Shown here in pieces: positions 63,821 to 64,000 of a DNA stretch of 64,000 nt. The translations under genes and the position numbers were made by a program. Where the stretch lies: assembly GCF_027744825.2 (NCBI RefSeq), contig NC_071347.1, positions 18,292,001-18,356,000 of the forward strand, given 5' to 3'. The notes beneath the pieces are model-generated. The model was not told the DNA's origin, searched no databases, and saw nothing but the letters and a program-made list of their open reading frames with translations. Origin of the DNA: Synchiropus splendidus (Eukaryota; Chordata; Actinopteri; Syngnathiformes; Callionymidae). The stretch's first letter is position 1; every line of letters starts with the position of its first letter.

Positions 63821-64000
63821 ATATGTTTTACCCATGCTATCCATGCAACAAATGATAAAATGATACGTTTCATCAGTAAACTCTTCCAATAATATTTTTT
63901 AAAAGGAGATAGAAGACCGGCATGTTGAGGAAAAAAAAAAGCCAAATGATTGAAAACTCCTTGACTTCATCTTGTTTGTTTCATTAAAGACTTAAAGGCT

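Overview
This is vertebrate nuclear DNA, most likely from a teleost fish. It holds long spliced genes with GT..AG introns, CpG-rich 5' ends, AT-rich intergenic DNA, many short non-autonomous DNA transposons and decayed LINE copies. The protein sequences fit teleost orthologues. No bacterial, organellar or viral gene was recognised.

Layout. Positions 1-16.4 kb are non-coding and contain a triplicated LINE 3' end at 4.14-5.2 kb. A three-exon pex11a gene (peroxisome elongation and division) runs on the + strand from 16,606 to 20,233. It converges on a 12-exon ELL-type transcription elongation factor gene on the - strand (24,687-51,713). I assembled all 12 exons: the phases join without error and give 598 residues. 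A head-to-head FKBP8-like gene begins on the + strand at 53,584, with three consecutive coding exons to 54,653. No later exon was found in the remaining 9.3 kb, so the gene is incomplete here. The last 10 kb contains an interstitial telomere-like CCCTAA array of about 0.8 kb (58.67-59.45 kb) and a pentanucleotide-based higher-order minisatellite (61.13-61.74 kb).

Relations between genes. ELL and FKBP8 are also neighbours in the human genome (from memory), which supports the name ell over ell2 or ell3 and points to an old linkage. The head-to-head promoters are about 1.7 kb apart. The 3' ends of pex11a and ell face each other across about 3-4 kb. That interval and the ell 3' introns contain several good CTCF-like motifs.

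Mobile DNA. Two short elements have paired terminal inverted repeats and 8-bp target duplications typical of hAT transposons: 21,117-21,350 (perfect duplication) and 48,000-48,386 (7 of 8 bases). More decayed relatives lie at 30,453-30,864, 35,069-35,540 (which houses a 43-bp minisatellite) and 38,882-39,530. LINE reverse-transcriptase relics occur at 4.14-5.2, 43.74-44.30 and 58.04-58.26 kb. Nothing seen amounts to a new multi-gene system. The most unusual material is repeat architecture.
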